Source: JACNIZ01 sp964344765 (GTDB taxonomy: Bacteria > Planctomycetota > UBA1135). Taken from it: a stretch of 53,507 nt of DNA. Positions 17,452 to 26,346 of this stretch are shown here, one piece after another. The position numbers were made by a program, and so were the translations under genes. The number at the start of each line of letters is the position of its first letter. Positions within the stretch are counted from its first letter, which is position 1. The notes under the pieces are model-generated. The model worked only from the letters and a program-made list of their open reading frames with translations. It did not search any database and had not been told where the DNA came from. The stretch is taken from positions 1 through 53,507 of the forward strand of contig CAYFOM010000035.1 in assembly GCA_964344765.1 (NCBI GenBank). Reading direction: 5' to 3'.

Positions 17452-18120
17452 ATGGAACCGCTCCTGATTGCTGCGATTGTCGTGGGTATCGCGGTCATTG
17501 GCTACTTTGCTTGGAAGGCCGAGCAAAAGCGGCGCGCCGAGTTTGCCGCGTGGGCGGCGGCCAACAACTGGGTGTATTCGCCGGCGCGCAATCGCGAGGT
17601 TTACCGCCGATTCCGCTTTCTAGACCGTCTCAATCGCGGCTCGAACCGCTATGCCTTCCACTGCCTGCAAGGCCAATGGCAAGGGCACGACGCGATGGGT
17701 TTTAGTTTTCACTATGAAACCCACAGCTCCGACAGCAAGGGGCGACGTCGGACCCATCATCATTATTTAGGGGTGGTTTTGATTGAGATCGAAAAGTCGT
17801 TTCCGGAGCTGCGCGTGTCGCCCGAAGGGTGGCTGAATAAGCTCGGCCATGCGATGGGTTTCCAGGACATCGACTTTGAGTCGATTGAGTTTTCGAAGGC
17901 TTTTGAGGTCAAGTCCGAGGACAAGAAGTTCGCCTTCGATTTCTGCCACACCGGCATGATGGAGTACTTGTTGCAGCACCGGGGGACGTCGCTGGAAGTA
18001 GACGGTGCATACCTGGCTCTGTATGATCGGCACAAGCTTGAACCAAACGAGATCGAGCCTTATTTAAACCACCTGATCCAAATCCGGCAGCTGATGCCCG
18101 AATTCCTGTTTCGCGACTAG
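17452..18120 (+). CDS. membrane-anchored protein of unknown function upstream of lemA
   Basis: A 222-residue protein. One N-terminal transmembrane helix (about 4-20) is followed by a charged segment (KAEQKRRAEF) and a soluble domain. The soluble part has a His-rich patch (THHHYLGVV) and aromatic strands but no catalytic motif I can name. DUF3137-type proteins often sit next to LemA and have a similar build, but I cannot confirm that match. Only 2 bases separate it from lemA, so it is the first gene of a three-gene operon. Confidence 0.75.
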   Translation: MEPLLIAAIVVGIAVIGYFAWKAEQKRRAEFAAWAAANNWVYSPARNREVYRRFRFLDRLNRGSNRYAFHCLQGQWQGHDAMGFSFHYETHSSDSKGRRRTHHHYLGVVLIEIEKSFPELRVSPEGWLNKLGHAMGFQDIDFESIEFSKAFEVKSEDKKFAFDFCHTGMMEYLLQHRGTSLEVDGAYLALYDRHKLEPNEIEPYLNHLIQIRQLMPEFLFRD

Positions 18121-18122
18121 CC

Positions 18123-18680
18123 ATGACTCCACTCCTAATCCTGCTCGGTGTTGCGCTGTTTGCAGTGCTGATCTTCATCGGTCTGTACAACAGCTTGGTT
18201 TCGATTCGCAATCAATGCGACGAGGCGTGGTCAAACGTCGATACCGAGTTGAAGCGGCGTTATGACCTGATCCCGAATTTGGTGAACACGGTGAAGGGTT
18301 ACGCCAAACACGAGAAAGAGTTATTGGAGCAAGTCGTGGCGATGCGTGAGCAGGCGGCGACCAATCAAGGTTCACTGGCTTCGCAGGCGCAGGATGAGTT
18401 GCGTTTGCAAAAGACTCTTGGCCAGTTGATGGTGCGCTTGGAGGCCTATCCCGAGTTGAAGGCCAGCCAGAACTTCCTCGAGTTGCAGTCCGAGTTGTCG
18501 AACACCGAAAACCGCATTCAGGCGGCGCTGCGTTTCTTCAACGGCAACATTCGCGAGAACAACAACAAGGTGCAACAGTTCCCGTCGAATGTAATCGCCA
18601 ACATGTTCGGCTTCGGCACGCGCGAATTCTTCGAGCTCGACATTCCCGAAGCGCGTCAACCAGTCAAGGTCGAGTTCTAG
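18123..18680 (+). CDS. lemA: LemA family protein
   Basis: A 185-residue protein. The N-terminal transmembrane helix (about 3-22) is followed by the LemA signature YNSLVSIRNQCDEAWSNVD, KRRYDLIPNLVNTVKGYAKHE, and a helical core with ENRIQAALRFFNGNIRENN. LemA proteins are membrane-bound helical bundles of unclear function. The stop is immediately followed by the GTG of the chloride-channel gene, which implies coupling. Confidence 0.93.
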   Translation: MTPLLILLGVALFAVLIFIGLYNSLVSIRNQCDEAWSNVDTELKRRYDLIPNLVNTVKGYAKHEKELLEQVVAMREQAATNQGSLASQAQDELRLQKTLGQLMVRLEAYPELKASQNFLELQSELSNTENRIQAALRFFNGNIRENNNKVQQFPSNVIANMFGFGTREFFELDIPEARQPVKVEF

Positions 18681-20747
18681 GTGGGACTGCTCCGCCGCCT
18701 CAACGTTTATCTCAAACAATCGACCAGTGTCTATATGGTGCTGGTGGCCACGCTGATCGGGCTGATCGGTGGCATTGGGGCGGTCGGATTTCGGTTGCTG
18801 ATTCAGCAGTTTCAGAAGTGGATTTGGCAGCCGGAGCATGAAATCAGCGCCCATGGCGGCGTGCTGGAAACCATTCGCGAATTGCCGGAATGGTGGGTGA
18901 TTGCGGCGCCGGCGCTGGGCGGTTTGCTAGTCGGGTGGATCGTGCACACCTTCGCTCGCGAGGCGCGTGGACATGGTGTGCCCGAAGTCATGGAAGCGGT
19001 TGCGCTGCGTCATGGACGCATTCGCCCTCGAGTGGTTGCGGCGAAGGCTTTGGCGTCGAGCTTGTGCATCGCGTCAGGCGGATCGGTGGGTCGGGAAGGT
19101 CCGATTGTTCAGATTGGCTCGGCGATCGGTTCGACGACCGGGCAACTGTTAAACGTCAGTCCGCGGCGATTGCGCACCTTAGTCGGGTGCGGTGCGGCGG
19201 CGGGTGTGGCGGCGACATTCAATGCGCCCATTGCCGGCGCGTTGTTCGCGGTTGAGGTCATCCTCGGCGACTTCGGCGTGCCGCAGTTTTCGCCGATCGT
19301 GATTGCGTCGGTGGTGGCAACGGTGGTTTCGCGCCACTTCCTCGGCGATTTACCGGCGTTTGAAATCCCGCAATATTCGCTGGAGCACCCGGCCGAGTTG
19401 TTTGCGTATGTGATCTTGGGTTTGCTCGCCGCGTTGGTTGCCATAGGCTTCACCAAGTCGTTGCATTTCAGCGAAGACATCTTTGAAAAGATCAAAATCC
19501 CGGCGCCGTTGAAGGCGGCGATCGGCGGCGCGCTGGTTGGTGTGATCGCGCTTTGGGGCCCCGAAGTCATGGGCGTCGGCTACGAGGCGATGAACCTGGC
19601 GCTGAAGGGCGAGCCAACGATCGGGCTGTTGCTGGGCTTGCTACTCGCCAAAATCTTGGCCGTATCGCTGACCATTGGTAGTGGTGGGTCCGGAGGTGTA
19701 TTCGCACCTTCGCTGTTTCTTGGTGCGACCTTGGGCGGCGCAGTCGGAACGCTGGTCAATCAGTGGTTCCCCGGCGGCACCGCGCCGGCCGGAGCTTATG
19801 CGTTGGTCGGCATGGGGGCGGTGGTTTCGGCGGCGACGCATGCGCCAATCACCGCGATCATGATCCTGTTTGAGCTGACCACCGACTATCAAATCATTCT
19901 GCCGCTAATGATTTCATGCATCGTCGGCACGCTAGTGATGAGTCGTTTGCACGAGGACTCGATCTACACCATTAAGTTGCGGCGCCGTGGCGTGAACATC
20001 AAAGCCGGTCAAGAAGTCGACCTATTGCGCAAAGTTCCAGTGCGCGACGTGATGCGCACCGACGTACCGCAAGCGCGGCCGCAGGATCCGTTTTTGCCGT
20101 TGCTGAAGCAGCTCTATCACAGCGGCGACGGCTCGATTTACGTGGTCGATGATCAGCAAAAGCTCATTGGGGTGATCACGCTAGGGCATCTCAAACCGGT
20201 CCTGGAAGACATCAACATGGTGCAGGGGCTGTTGGTGGCCGAAGACGTCGCCGCCGTCGATGGGCCGATGACCCCTGCCGACGAAACCCTAGACAACGTG
20301 TTGCAGCAGCTGGATCAAGGCTATCGCGACGAAATCCCGGTGTTGGATGGCGAGCAATTCCTAGGTGCGGTGCATATTTCCGATGTGCTCGAGCGCTATC
20401 GCCGCGAAGTATTCAAGCACCAGATGGCGGGAACTCTTGCCGGTGGTTTGGCATCGGGCAACCAAGAAGTGGTGACCCATCGCGTCGGCAGTTTCGTATT
20501 GGCCGAGGTCGATGCGCCTGTGCAATTGCTGGGGCGCACGCTGACCGAGGTGGATTTCCGCGCGCAGTTCGGGATCAACGTTCTGCTGGTGCGCAAAGAT
20601 CAGGCGGCGAGCATTGCGCGTACCCATTCGGATGGTGGAGAGGACGGCGAGCCGCACCAACCTGGGTTGGATTACCGATTTCAGGATGGGGATCGGTTGG
20701 TGGTATTTGGCGATATGCAGGCGATTCAGCGCTTGCAGTCAGCTTGA
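18681..20747 (+). CDS. ClC-family chloride channel/antiporter with CBS pair and RCK_C-like tail
   Basis: A 688-residue membrane protein. Selectivity-filter motifs are GSVGREGPIVQIG (gating Glu139) and GSGGSGGVFAPSLFLGA, spread over about ten to twelve helices up to about residue 430. Two CBS domains follow (about 455-570), then a C-terminal region (about 590-688) with FRAQFGINVLLVRKD and DRLVVFGDMQAIQRL. That tail matches the TrkA-C/RCK_C pattern of ligand-sensing domains. It moves chloride across the inner membrane, perhaps gated by nucleotides. The GTG directly follows the lemA stop. Confidence 0.93.
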   Translation: MGLLRRLNVYLKQSTSVYMVLVATLIGLIGGIGAVGFRLLIQQFQKWIWQPEHEISAHGGVLETIRELPEWWVIAAPALGGLLVGWIVHTFAREARGHGVPEVMEAVALRHGRIRPRVVAAKALASSLCIASGGSVGREGPIVQIGSAIGSTTGQLLNVSPRRLRTLVGCGAAAGVAATFNAPIAGALFAVEVILGDFGVPQFSPIVIASVVATVVSRHFLGDLPAFEIPQYSLEHPAELFAYVILGLLAALVAIGFTKSLHFSEDIFEKIKIPAPLKAAIGGALVGVIALWGPEVMGVGYEAMNLALKGEPTIGLLLGLLLAKILAVSLTIGSGGSGGVFAPSLFLGATLGGAVGTLVNQWFPGGTAPAGAYALVGMGAVVSAATHAPITAIMILFELTTDYQIILPLMISCIVGTLVMSRLHEDSIYTIKLRRRGVNIKAGQEVDLLRKVPVRDVMRTDVPQARPQDPFLPLLKQLYHSGDGSIYVVDDQQKLIGVITLGHLKPVLEDINMVQGLLVAEDVAAVDGPMTPADETLDNVLQQLDQGYRDEIPVLDGEQFLGAVHISDVLERYRREVFKHQMAGTLAGGLASGNQEVVTHRVGSFVLAEVDAPVQLLGRTLTEVDFRAQFGINVLLVRKDQAASIARTHSDGGEDGEPHQPGLDYRFQDGDRLVVFGDMQAIQRLQSA

Positions 20748-20748
20748 T

Positions 20749-20778
20749 TTAGGAAGTCGCTGATCGGGGCGTTCCTAA
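20749..20778 (+). terminator. candidate terminator of the lemA-clc operon
   Basis: TTAGGAA at 20749-20755 pairs with TTCCTAA at 20772-20778. An inner 3-base pair (20758-20760 with 20769-20771) extends the stem past a 2-base bulge. A weak T-rich stretch follows. It overlaps the region just after the clc stop. Confidence 0.4.
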
Positions 20779-20832
20779 GTCTTGTAAAAACGTCGCAAAA
20801 AACCAAAGAATTCGCATTTAGGGGCTGGAATA

Positions 20833-21756
20833 GTGTCTCAATTGGGTACAATAAGTCCAGCCGTCGATAGGCGGTCACACCGAAAGGTGCCATCTGAGGG
20901 GATGGAGTTGGCAGTCCTGGTTATCCCACCACAGCCAACATCTCCGGCCCATCTGCTGGGACAGGCAGTTAAATGGATGGGTTATTTGGGGGTCCAATAT
21001 GGGGAGGTGGGGTTGTTGGATGTTGGGGGGTGGGTATGCTTTGGCGCGATGTTTACTTTGGCGGACTTTGAGCTTTACCAGGCGCGGTTTCAGGGGGATC
21101 CTGAGTGGAATGGGCGGCGGTTGGATGTTAGGCAGCGATTGCAGGCTTTGGGGGATGAGTTGAGGGGTCGTTTTGGGGGTGTGGGGATTGCTTTGGATCG
21201 GCGGGAGAGTTTGCATAATCCGCATGCGACCAATGGGAAGCGGGTGCGTCGGCAGCGCACGATGTTGTTTCGGGATAAGAAGGCGAAGAAGCAGCTGCAG
21301 TCGTTTTTGGGTAAGGAGCTGGGGCGCGACTTGGATAGTGCGGTGAATAATTTGCACTTCCAGGTGGGGCTGGAGCAGGGGCGTGCTTATTGGGGGCTGC
21401 GGTTGGATAAGGGCGCTTGGTATGACTTGAATGTGTTGTTGAAGCGCGCGGAGGAGGAGCCGGGGCGGGAGCAGATTGTTGAGGCTTGTCGCGCCGCGCC
21501 GGGTTTTGAATTGTTGTTGGATGGACGTGGGGCGCGGCCGTTGGATGGGATGACGACTCGTGATTGGCGTGATCTTTGTGGGATGGTGCGGCCGGGGGAG
21601 AGTGGTTTGGAGATTCGTCAGGAGATGCCGGCGGAGGTTGTGGCTGAGGCTGGCGAGGATTTTGATGAAGGCGTGATGGCGGATTTGCTGCGGCTGGGTG
21701 GGTTTTTCCAGCTGGCTTCTTGGTCGATGGATTCGCCGTCCGGGGCGTCGCTTTAG
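20833..21756 (+). CDS. hypothetical protein of unusual base composition
   Basis: A 307-residue protein from a GTG; an in-frame ATG at 20902 (MELAVLVIP) is an alternative start. I recognise no family. It has no signal peptide or membrane helix, a basic middle (KRVRRQRTMLFRDKKAKKQL) and an acidic C-terminal part. The coding strand is strikingly rich in G and T and poor in C, with codons such as TTG, GGG and GTG dominating, unlike the GC-balanced genes on either side. The long open frame, its single-copy setting between two intact operons and the absence of stops support a real gene. It may be recently acquired or a strand-biased lineage-specific gene. Confidence 0.75.
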   Translation: MSQLGTISPAVDRRSHRKVPSEGMELAVLVIPPQPTSPAHLLGQAVKWMGYLGVQYGEVGLLDVGGWVCFGAMFTLADFELYQARFQGDPEWNGRRLDVRQRLQALGDELRGRFGGVGIALDRRESLHNPHATNGKRVRRQRTMLFRDKKAKKQLQSFLGKELGRDLDSAVNNLHFQVGLEQGRAYWGLRLDKGAWYDLNVLLKRAEEEPGREQIVEACRAAPGFELLLDGRGARPLDGMTTRDWRDLCGMVRPGESGLEIRQEMPAEVVAEAGEDFDEGVMADLLRLGGFFQLASWSMDSPSGASL

Positions 21757-21851
21757 TTGCGGCGGCGGTTAACGTTTTTGTAATGCCTAATTTTTGAACC
21801 GCGGAAAAAGCGAAGCGTTTCTTTTACTCATCCCTGAACCCCTCACAACCC

Positions 21852-24005
21852 ATGTTTCAGTCGAAGAAAATTCTGGCGTCCGGCTTAGGGCCGCTGCTGC
21901 TGCTTTCTCCCGCATTAGCTCAGCAAGGGGCTGACGCCGGAGGTAGTGAAGACAATCAAATCAAAGTTCAGCCCGAAGTCGTGGTCACTGCTAGTGGCGG
22001 TTTTGAAGAAGACAAGTTTTATGTTCCATACGCGGCGGCGACCATTGATTCGGCCGAGCTGCGCCTGCGCTCGCGCACTATGTCGGAAGCCTTGTCCGGC
22101 CAGCCGTCGGTGATGGTGCAGAAGACGGCTTACGGCATGTCTTCGCCGTACATTCGTGGCTTGACGGGTTACCACAACGTTCTGCTGGTCGACGGCGTGC
22201 GCTTGAACCACTCGGTGATGCGCTCCGGCCCGAACCAGTACTGGAGCACGGTCGATATGTACGGCATCGACCGGCTTGAACTGCTGAAAGGCCCGCAGGG
22301 CGTGCTTTATGGAACCAACGCCGTCGGTGGTGTGGTCAACGCGGTCGGTCCACAGCCGGAATTTTTGGAGTCCGGAGATGGATTCGTGGGAGGCGGCGGC
22401 GTGTTCACTCGCTGGAGCTCGGCGGAAGATTCGTACACCGTGCGCTTAGAAGGCGAGATGCATAGTCGGGACTGGAGCTTGAACGTCGGCCAGACCTTGC
22501 AGGGATTTGGTGATTTGCGCGGTGGTTCGGACGTCGGCACGCAGAAGAACACCGGTTATGACCACCAGGGCACCGATTTGAAGTTGGCGCACCGGTTGGA
22601 AGATGGCGTGGTGCTGACCATGGGGATTCAGCGCGACAAGCTGGATGATGTTCCGCGTACCCACAAAACCATTGATGGTTTGGATTGGGAAGGGCTGAAG
22701 GTTGGTTCCGAGATTTACCGCATTCACGATCAGACGCGTGATCTGTACTACTTGCGCGGCGAGTGGGAGCAGGCCGGTGGCTGGGCCGATGCGGCGCAAA
22801 TTACGCTGAGTTTGCATCGGCATGACGAAACCCGTGACCGCATGAAAGGCTCAGGCGGCGTCGCGACCGGCGGCGATTTCCAAGGCTTTGGTGTGGATGA
22901 CCTTGGCTTCACTGCGCGTTTTGAGGCCGATGGGGCGTGGAACGATCGCTGGAGCTACGGCATTGAGTTCCACCGTGAATCCGTGGATTCCTTCAAGCGC
23001 AAGTACGACGCCACCGGCGCGACGACGAGCACGTCGATTCAGGGACCGGTTGCCGCCGACGCGACGCACACGACGATGGCGCTGTACGCCCAAGATGAAA
23101 TTTTCTTGGATGAGCAGTGGAGCATCATTCCGGGTATGCGCATTAGTCGCGTAGATGTCGACGTCGATCGCGTCGAAGATCCGGATACCGGTTTGCCGAC
23201 TTCGTTCACGCGCGATTTCAACGCTGCAGTCGGTAGCGTGCGCGCGTTGTGGACGCGCGATGAGGATTTCGTCGCCTTTGCCGGTTTGTCGCAAGGCTTC
23301 CGCGCGCCGAGTTTGTACGACCTGACTTCGCTGGATGAAACCAGCGTGACCGAATCGCCGGACTTCGACTTGGATGCCGAGCGCTTCCTGCAGTTTGAAA
23401 TCGGTAGTCGCGGTCGTGATGGCGGATGGACTTGGGATGCGTCGGCTTATCGCACTTGGATCAGCGACATGATTGTGCGCTCGCCGGAGAATGCAACTGG
23501 TGGTGATGTGATCAAGCACAACAACGATGGTTGGGTGCACGGTGTGGAAGCGATGCTGGCCTACAACTGGAACCAAGAAGTCACCACCGAGTTGTGGGGC
23601 GGTTGGATGGACGGTGAGGTCGACCAATACCTGCCCGATGGCACCGAAGTCTCGCGCGCGACCACTAGGTTGATGCCGCTGTCGGCGCGCTTAGCAACCA
23701 GCTATCAAGAGCAAGGTGCTCCGTGGTGGGTGGAAGGTTATGTGTGGACCGTCGCTTCGCAAGACGACCTGTCGCTGCGTGACGAGCGCGATACCACGCG
23801 CATTCCGGATAGCGATGGTGATGGCTTCGCTGACGGTACTCCGGGCTTCACCATTTTCGGTGTACGCGGTGGTTACCAATTACGCGACGGCGCGGTGCTT
23901 ACGGTGGCGTTGGAAAACATCGCTGATGAGGACTACCGCATTCACGGTTCCGGCGTGAATGGTGCAGGTACGAACTTAATCGTCGGTTTGGACCTGCGTT
24001 TCTAA
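21852..24005 (+). CDS. TonB-dependent outer-membrane receptor
   Basis: A 717-residue receptor. The signal peptide ends near ALAQQ (residue about 23), a TonB-box-like EVVVTASG follows, and the plug domain contains RSRTMSEALSGQPSV, YIRGLTGYHNVLLVDGVRLN and RLELLKGPQGVLYGTNAVGGVVN. The rest is an amphipathic beta-barrel ending in the C-terminal aromatic GLDLRF that outer-membrane barrels use for assembly. The ligand (siderophore, vitamin, metal or carbohydrate) cannot be inferred. A TonB-family protein starts 47 bases downstream and is the likely energy partner. Confidence 0.93.
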   Translation: MFQSKKILASGLGPLLLLSPALAQQGADAGGSEDNQIKVQPEVVVTASGGFEEDKFYVPYAAATIDSAELRLRSRTMSEALSGQPSVMVQKTAYGMSSPYIRGLTGYHNVLLVDGVRLNHSVMRSGPNQYWSTVDMYGIDRLELLKGPQGVLYGTNAVGGVVNAVGPQPEFLESGDGFVGGGGVFTRWSSAEDSYTVRLEGEMHSRDWSLNVGQTLQGFGDLRGGSDVGTQKNTGYDHQGTDLKLAHRLEDGVVLTMGIQRDKLDDVPRTHKTIDGLDWEGLKVGSEIYRIHDQTRDLYYLRGEWEQAGGWADAAQITLSLHRHDETRDRMKGSGGVATGGDFQGFGVDDLGFTARFEADGAWNDRWSYGIEFHRESVDSFKRKYDATGATTSTSIQGPVAADATHTTMALYAQDEIFLDEQWSIIPGMRISRVDVDVDRVEDPDTGLPTSFTRDFNAAVGSVRALWTRDEDFVAFAGLSQGFRAPSLYDLTSLDETSVTESPDFDLDAERFLQFEIGSRGRDGGWTWDASAYRTWISDMIVRSPENATGGDVIKHNNDGWVHGVEAMLAYNWNQEVTTELWGGWMDGEVDQYLPDGTEVSRATTRLMPLSARLATSYQEQGAPWWVEGYVWTVASQDDLSLRDERDTTRIPDSDGDGFADGTPGFTIFGVRGGYQLRDGAVLTVALENIADEDYRIHGSGVNGAGTNLIVGLDLRF

Positions 24006-24041
24006 GGAGAAGACAGATCGCCGAGGTTGGGCGCCGCTTGG

Positions 24042-24047
24042 TAAGGT
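24042..24047 (+). promoter_or_regulatory. TANNNT box before tonB-like gene
   Basis: TAAGGT ends 5 bases before the ATG at 24053. The AAGG inside it could instead act as a weak ribosome site if the gene is transcribed with the receptor. Confidence 0.3.
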
Positions 24048-24052
24048 ATGGC

Positions 24053-24886
24053 ATGAGCCGACCAGAGCGGCGCCTTCGTCAATTTGAGCCCAAGAACATT
24101 AAGCGTGGATTCTTGGGATCGGGCGCGCTGCATTTATTGGCTTTTGTTGCGTTGGTAAGTTTGCCGGTTGTTTTATACAAGCAGTTGGAGCGAAAGAAAC
24201 CGCCGCAAATTGAGGTGAATTTTGCATTCGATAAGCCGGCTCAGTTGTCCGGTTTGCCGGAGCCTGCCGACGAAGTGGAAGTGGTGCCGCCGGATGATTA
24301 TGAAGCTCGTGTGAAGGAAGCGGAGGAAGAGCAAAGTCAATTGCTTGAAGAGTCCTGGCACGGCAAGCCGTCGCCGTTGACGTCATGGCCGGTGGAAAAA
24401 GATTGGTTGACGAATCCGACTGCTTATGAGCCGTTTTCCAACAAGCCGAAGGTGTCGGTGATTGATGTACCGGATACGCCAACGCCGCAACCGGACCCAC
24501 CGAAGCCGGTGATCCAACCGGAACCCAAAGTAGATCCCTCTCCAATTCCACCTGGGCCGCCGCCATCCACTTTGAGCACGCAACGTCCGGATCCAGTTCC
24601 CGATCCCAAAGCCTGCCCGGACCCGCAATATCCGTTGCAGGCCTTGCGTCGCCGTTTACAAGGCGTCGCCCAAATTTTGGTTGAGGTCGATAGCCAAGGC
24701 AAAGTCGTGACGGCGCGTGTCACACAAACCTCCGGCCACGGAATCTTGGATCGTGCGGCATTGGATGCAGTGAAGAAGTGGACCTTCTTACCGGCGCTAG
24801 AAAACGGCGTTGCTGTTCCCGGCGCAACCGTGATCCCGATTCGTTTTCACTTCAAATCGAGCGGTCCGGTTCGGGCTGAGAACTAA
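24053..24886 (+). CDS. TonB-family energy transducer
   Basis: A 277-residue protein with TonB layout: a cytoplasmic basic tail, one transmembrane helix (about 22-42), a long acidic then Pro/Lys-rich periplasmic spacer (about 60-180) and a TonB_C domain. The last has CPDPQYPLQALRRRLQG, VEVDSQGKV, ALDAVKKWTF and VIPIRFHF. It would couple the proton gradient, through ExbBD encoded elsewhere, to the receptor just upstream. I prefer the ATG at 24053 over a TTG at 24038. It converges on the next gene with a 2-base gap. Confidence 0.92.
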   Translation: MSRPERRLRQFEPKNIKRGFLGSGALHLLAFVALVSLPVVLYKQLERKKPPQIEVNFAFDKPAQLSGLPEPADEVEVVPPDDYEARVKEAEEEQSQLLEESWHGKPSPLTSWPVEKDWLTNPTAYEPFSNKPKVSVIDVPDTPTPQPDPPKPVIQPEPKVDPSPIPPGPPPSTLSTQRPDPVPDPKACPDPQYPLQALRRRLQGVAQILVEVDSQGKVVTARVTQTSGHGILDRAALDAVKKWTFLPALENGVAVPGATVIPIRFHFKSSGPVRAEN

Positions 24887-24888
24887 GG

Positions 24889-26265
24889 CTACTTGGCCTT
24901 CCAAGTCTCCATTAACGGCTTTCCAGTCGCCCCGGAAACCAAGTGCGCTTCGATTTCCCAGTCCGGCATGATGTAAACACCAGGGATCGATTTTCCTCCG
25001 GCCATCGAGTCAAGGAAGATGCCAAATTCAGGGTGGCCATCGCCGTCGAGATCGGGGAATTCCGTCACTTGGGCGATACTTGAGAACCAATCCGGTGTGA
25101 AATGCAAATAGATTTGCCAAGCCGGCTTCCCCGTTTTCCATGGCCTGAATTCCAGCGTGGGTAGGGGATCCGGAACGAAGACGTTATAGGTATCAAACAT
25201 GCCGGTGGCCGTGACTTCGCAATTGGGGTATGGGTTGTCGAGCAGCGCACTGGGCGCACGTTCCCAAAGCTGGGTTGCTTCGGATAGCACGTAGCCGGTG
25301 GAGCCGTTGATCCATATGTAGTCGTGTGCTCCATGGCCAGAAGCTAACTTCACCCAATGCTCAATAAACCAATCTTTGATTCCATCACCGTCGAAATCAA
25401 AAGCCGCAAGAATTCGATCTGGGTCAAAGGTCTTCCGTTTTTCAAACTGCAGCTTAATATCACTTCGGACCTTGCCGCCAGGAAGATCAAAAGTTTGCAG
25501 GCGGAAGCTATCGATCTCTTTGACGGATGAATCCGAATAATCTTGCCACAACAACGCAAGTTGTTTAGCGGGTGCTCCAACGTCATCGGGAGGAATAAAA
25601 AATGGGATGCTACTATCCAATAATTCCAGCCGTGTATTGGGGATGGCCGAGTCGAGATAGGTCACCGCAGTGTTTGGGAAATCATGGAAAATGGCGGGTC
25701 CATTTAATGTGGGATAAAGAGAGGTATCCAATTCCCATTCCCATACATCATTAAAAGGCAAAGCGCGAAAGTCCTCGGCGTAAGACTGGGTTCCCAGTTG
25801 TTGACTGGCAACGGGTTTGGTCCAGTCTTTCACAAGGTAGCGAATGGAACCGACCGATCCATCGGAGCCGAGTATTGCGATTAGTTTTACACCGGGGTCG
25901 TCCCAGATGGTGTCGTGAATGACGCTTCCATCGGCGCCGGAATAAACACGCAAGACCCAAACCCAATCCTCCATTCCCCATAGCTTGGACATCGTGGGAG
26001 CTTGTTCACGGCTAGCCAAAACTAGGTCTGGAATCTCGTCATTATCGACGTCGTTAACCCATCGCCCTTGAATATCAAAGTTGAACTCCCAAGGCTCATT
26101 TCCGCGATCATTCTGAATCCGCGGGCTGGCGAAAAAGGAATAGTCATCCGTTAAAAACTGCAGATAAGAACTCCCTGCCGTCAACCTCAAGATCAGCCAA
26201 GCCATGACCAACGTCACTCCGGTGAAACCACCGATACGAACCCAGGGCAATTGTTTTTTCTTCAT
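24889..26265 (-). CDS. membrane-anchored FG-GAP/VCBS-like protein
   Basis: A 458-residue protein with an N-terminal signal-anchor helix (about 9-27). The extracytoplasmic part has Asp/Asn-rich calcium-type loops (DVDNDEIPDL, DFDGDGIKDW, DLDGDGHPEF) set in beta-strand repeats, the FG-GAP/VCBS pattern of integrin-like propellers. It is likely to be exposed outside the inner membrane; ligand and role are unknown. Its composition looks somewhat richer in A+T than the neighbours. A TAGAAT promoter-like box lies 24 bases before the ATG. It is divergent from the aminotransferase. Confidence 0.8.
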   Translation of the reverse strand: MKKKQLPWVRIGGFTGVTLVMAWLILRLTAGSSYLQFLTDDYSFFASPRIQNDRGNEPWEFNFDIQGRWVNDVDNDEIPDLVLASREQAPTMSKLWGMEDWVWVLRVYSGADGSVIHDTIWDDPGVKLIAILGSDGSVGSIRYLVKDWTKPVASQQLGTQSYAEDFRALPFNDVWEWELDTSLYPTLNGPAIFHDFPNTAVTYLDSAIPNTRLELLDSSIPFFIPPDDVGAPAKQLALLWQDYSDSSVKEIDSFRLQTFDLPGGKVRSDIKLQFEKRKTFDPDRILAAFDFDGDGIKDWFIEHWVKLASGHGAHDYIWINGSTGYVLSEATQLWERAPSALLDNPYPNCEVTATGMFDTYNVFVPDPLPTLEFRPWKTGKPAWQIYLHFTPDWFSSIAQVTEFPDLDGDGHPEFGIFLDSMAGGKSIPGVYIMPDWEIEAHLVSGATGKPLMETWKAK

Positions 26266-26333
26266 AAATCGTCGCTAAGCAACGACAGCGATTCTACCAC
26301 CTCAGAATCCGGGCATTCTGGCGTCGGCGCAAC

Positions 26334-26339
26334 TAAAAT
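26334..26339 (+). promoter_or_regulatory. TANNNT -10-like box of aminotransferase gene
   Basis: TAAAAT, near the -10 consensus, ends 7 bases before the ATG at 26347. Any transcript starting here would be leaderless or nearly so. Confidence 0.45.
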
Positions 26340-26346
26340 CTGCCCC

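Noticed and set aside
22851..23627. 258-residue open frame on the minus strand
   Set aside because: Antisense to the TonB-dependent receptor; no signal or family pattern.
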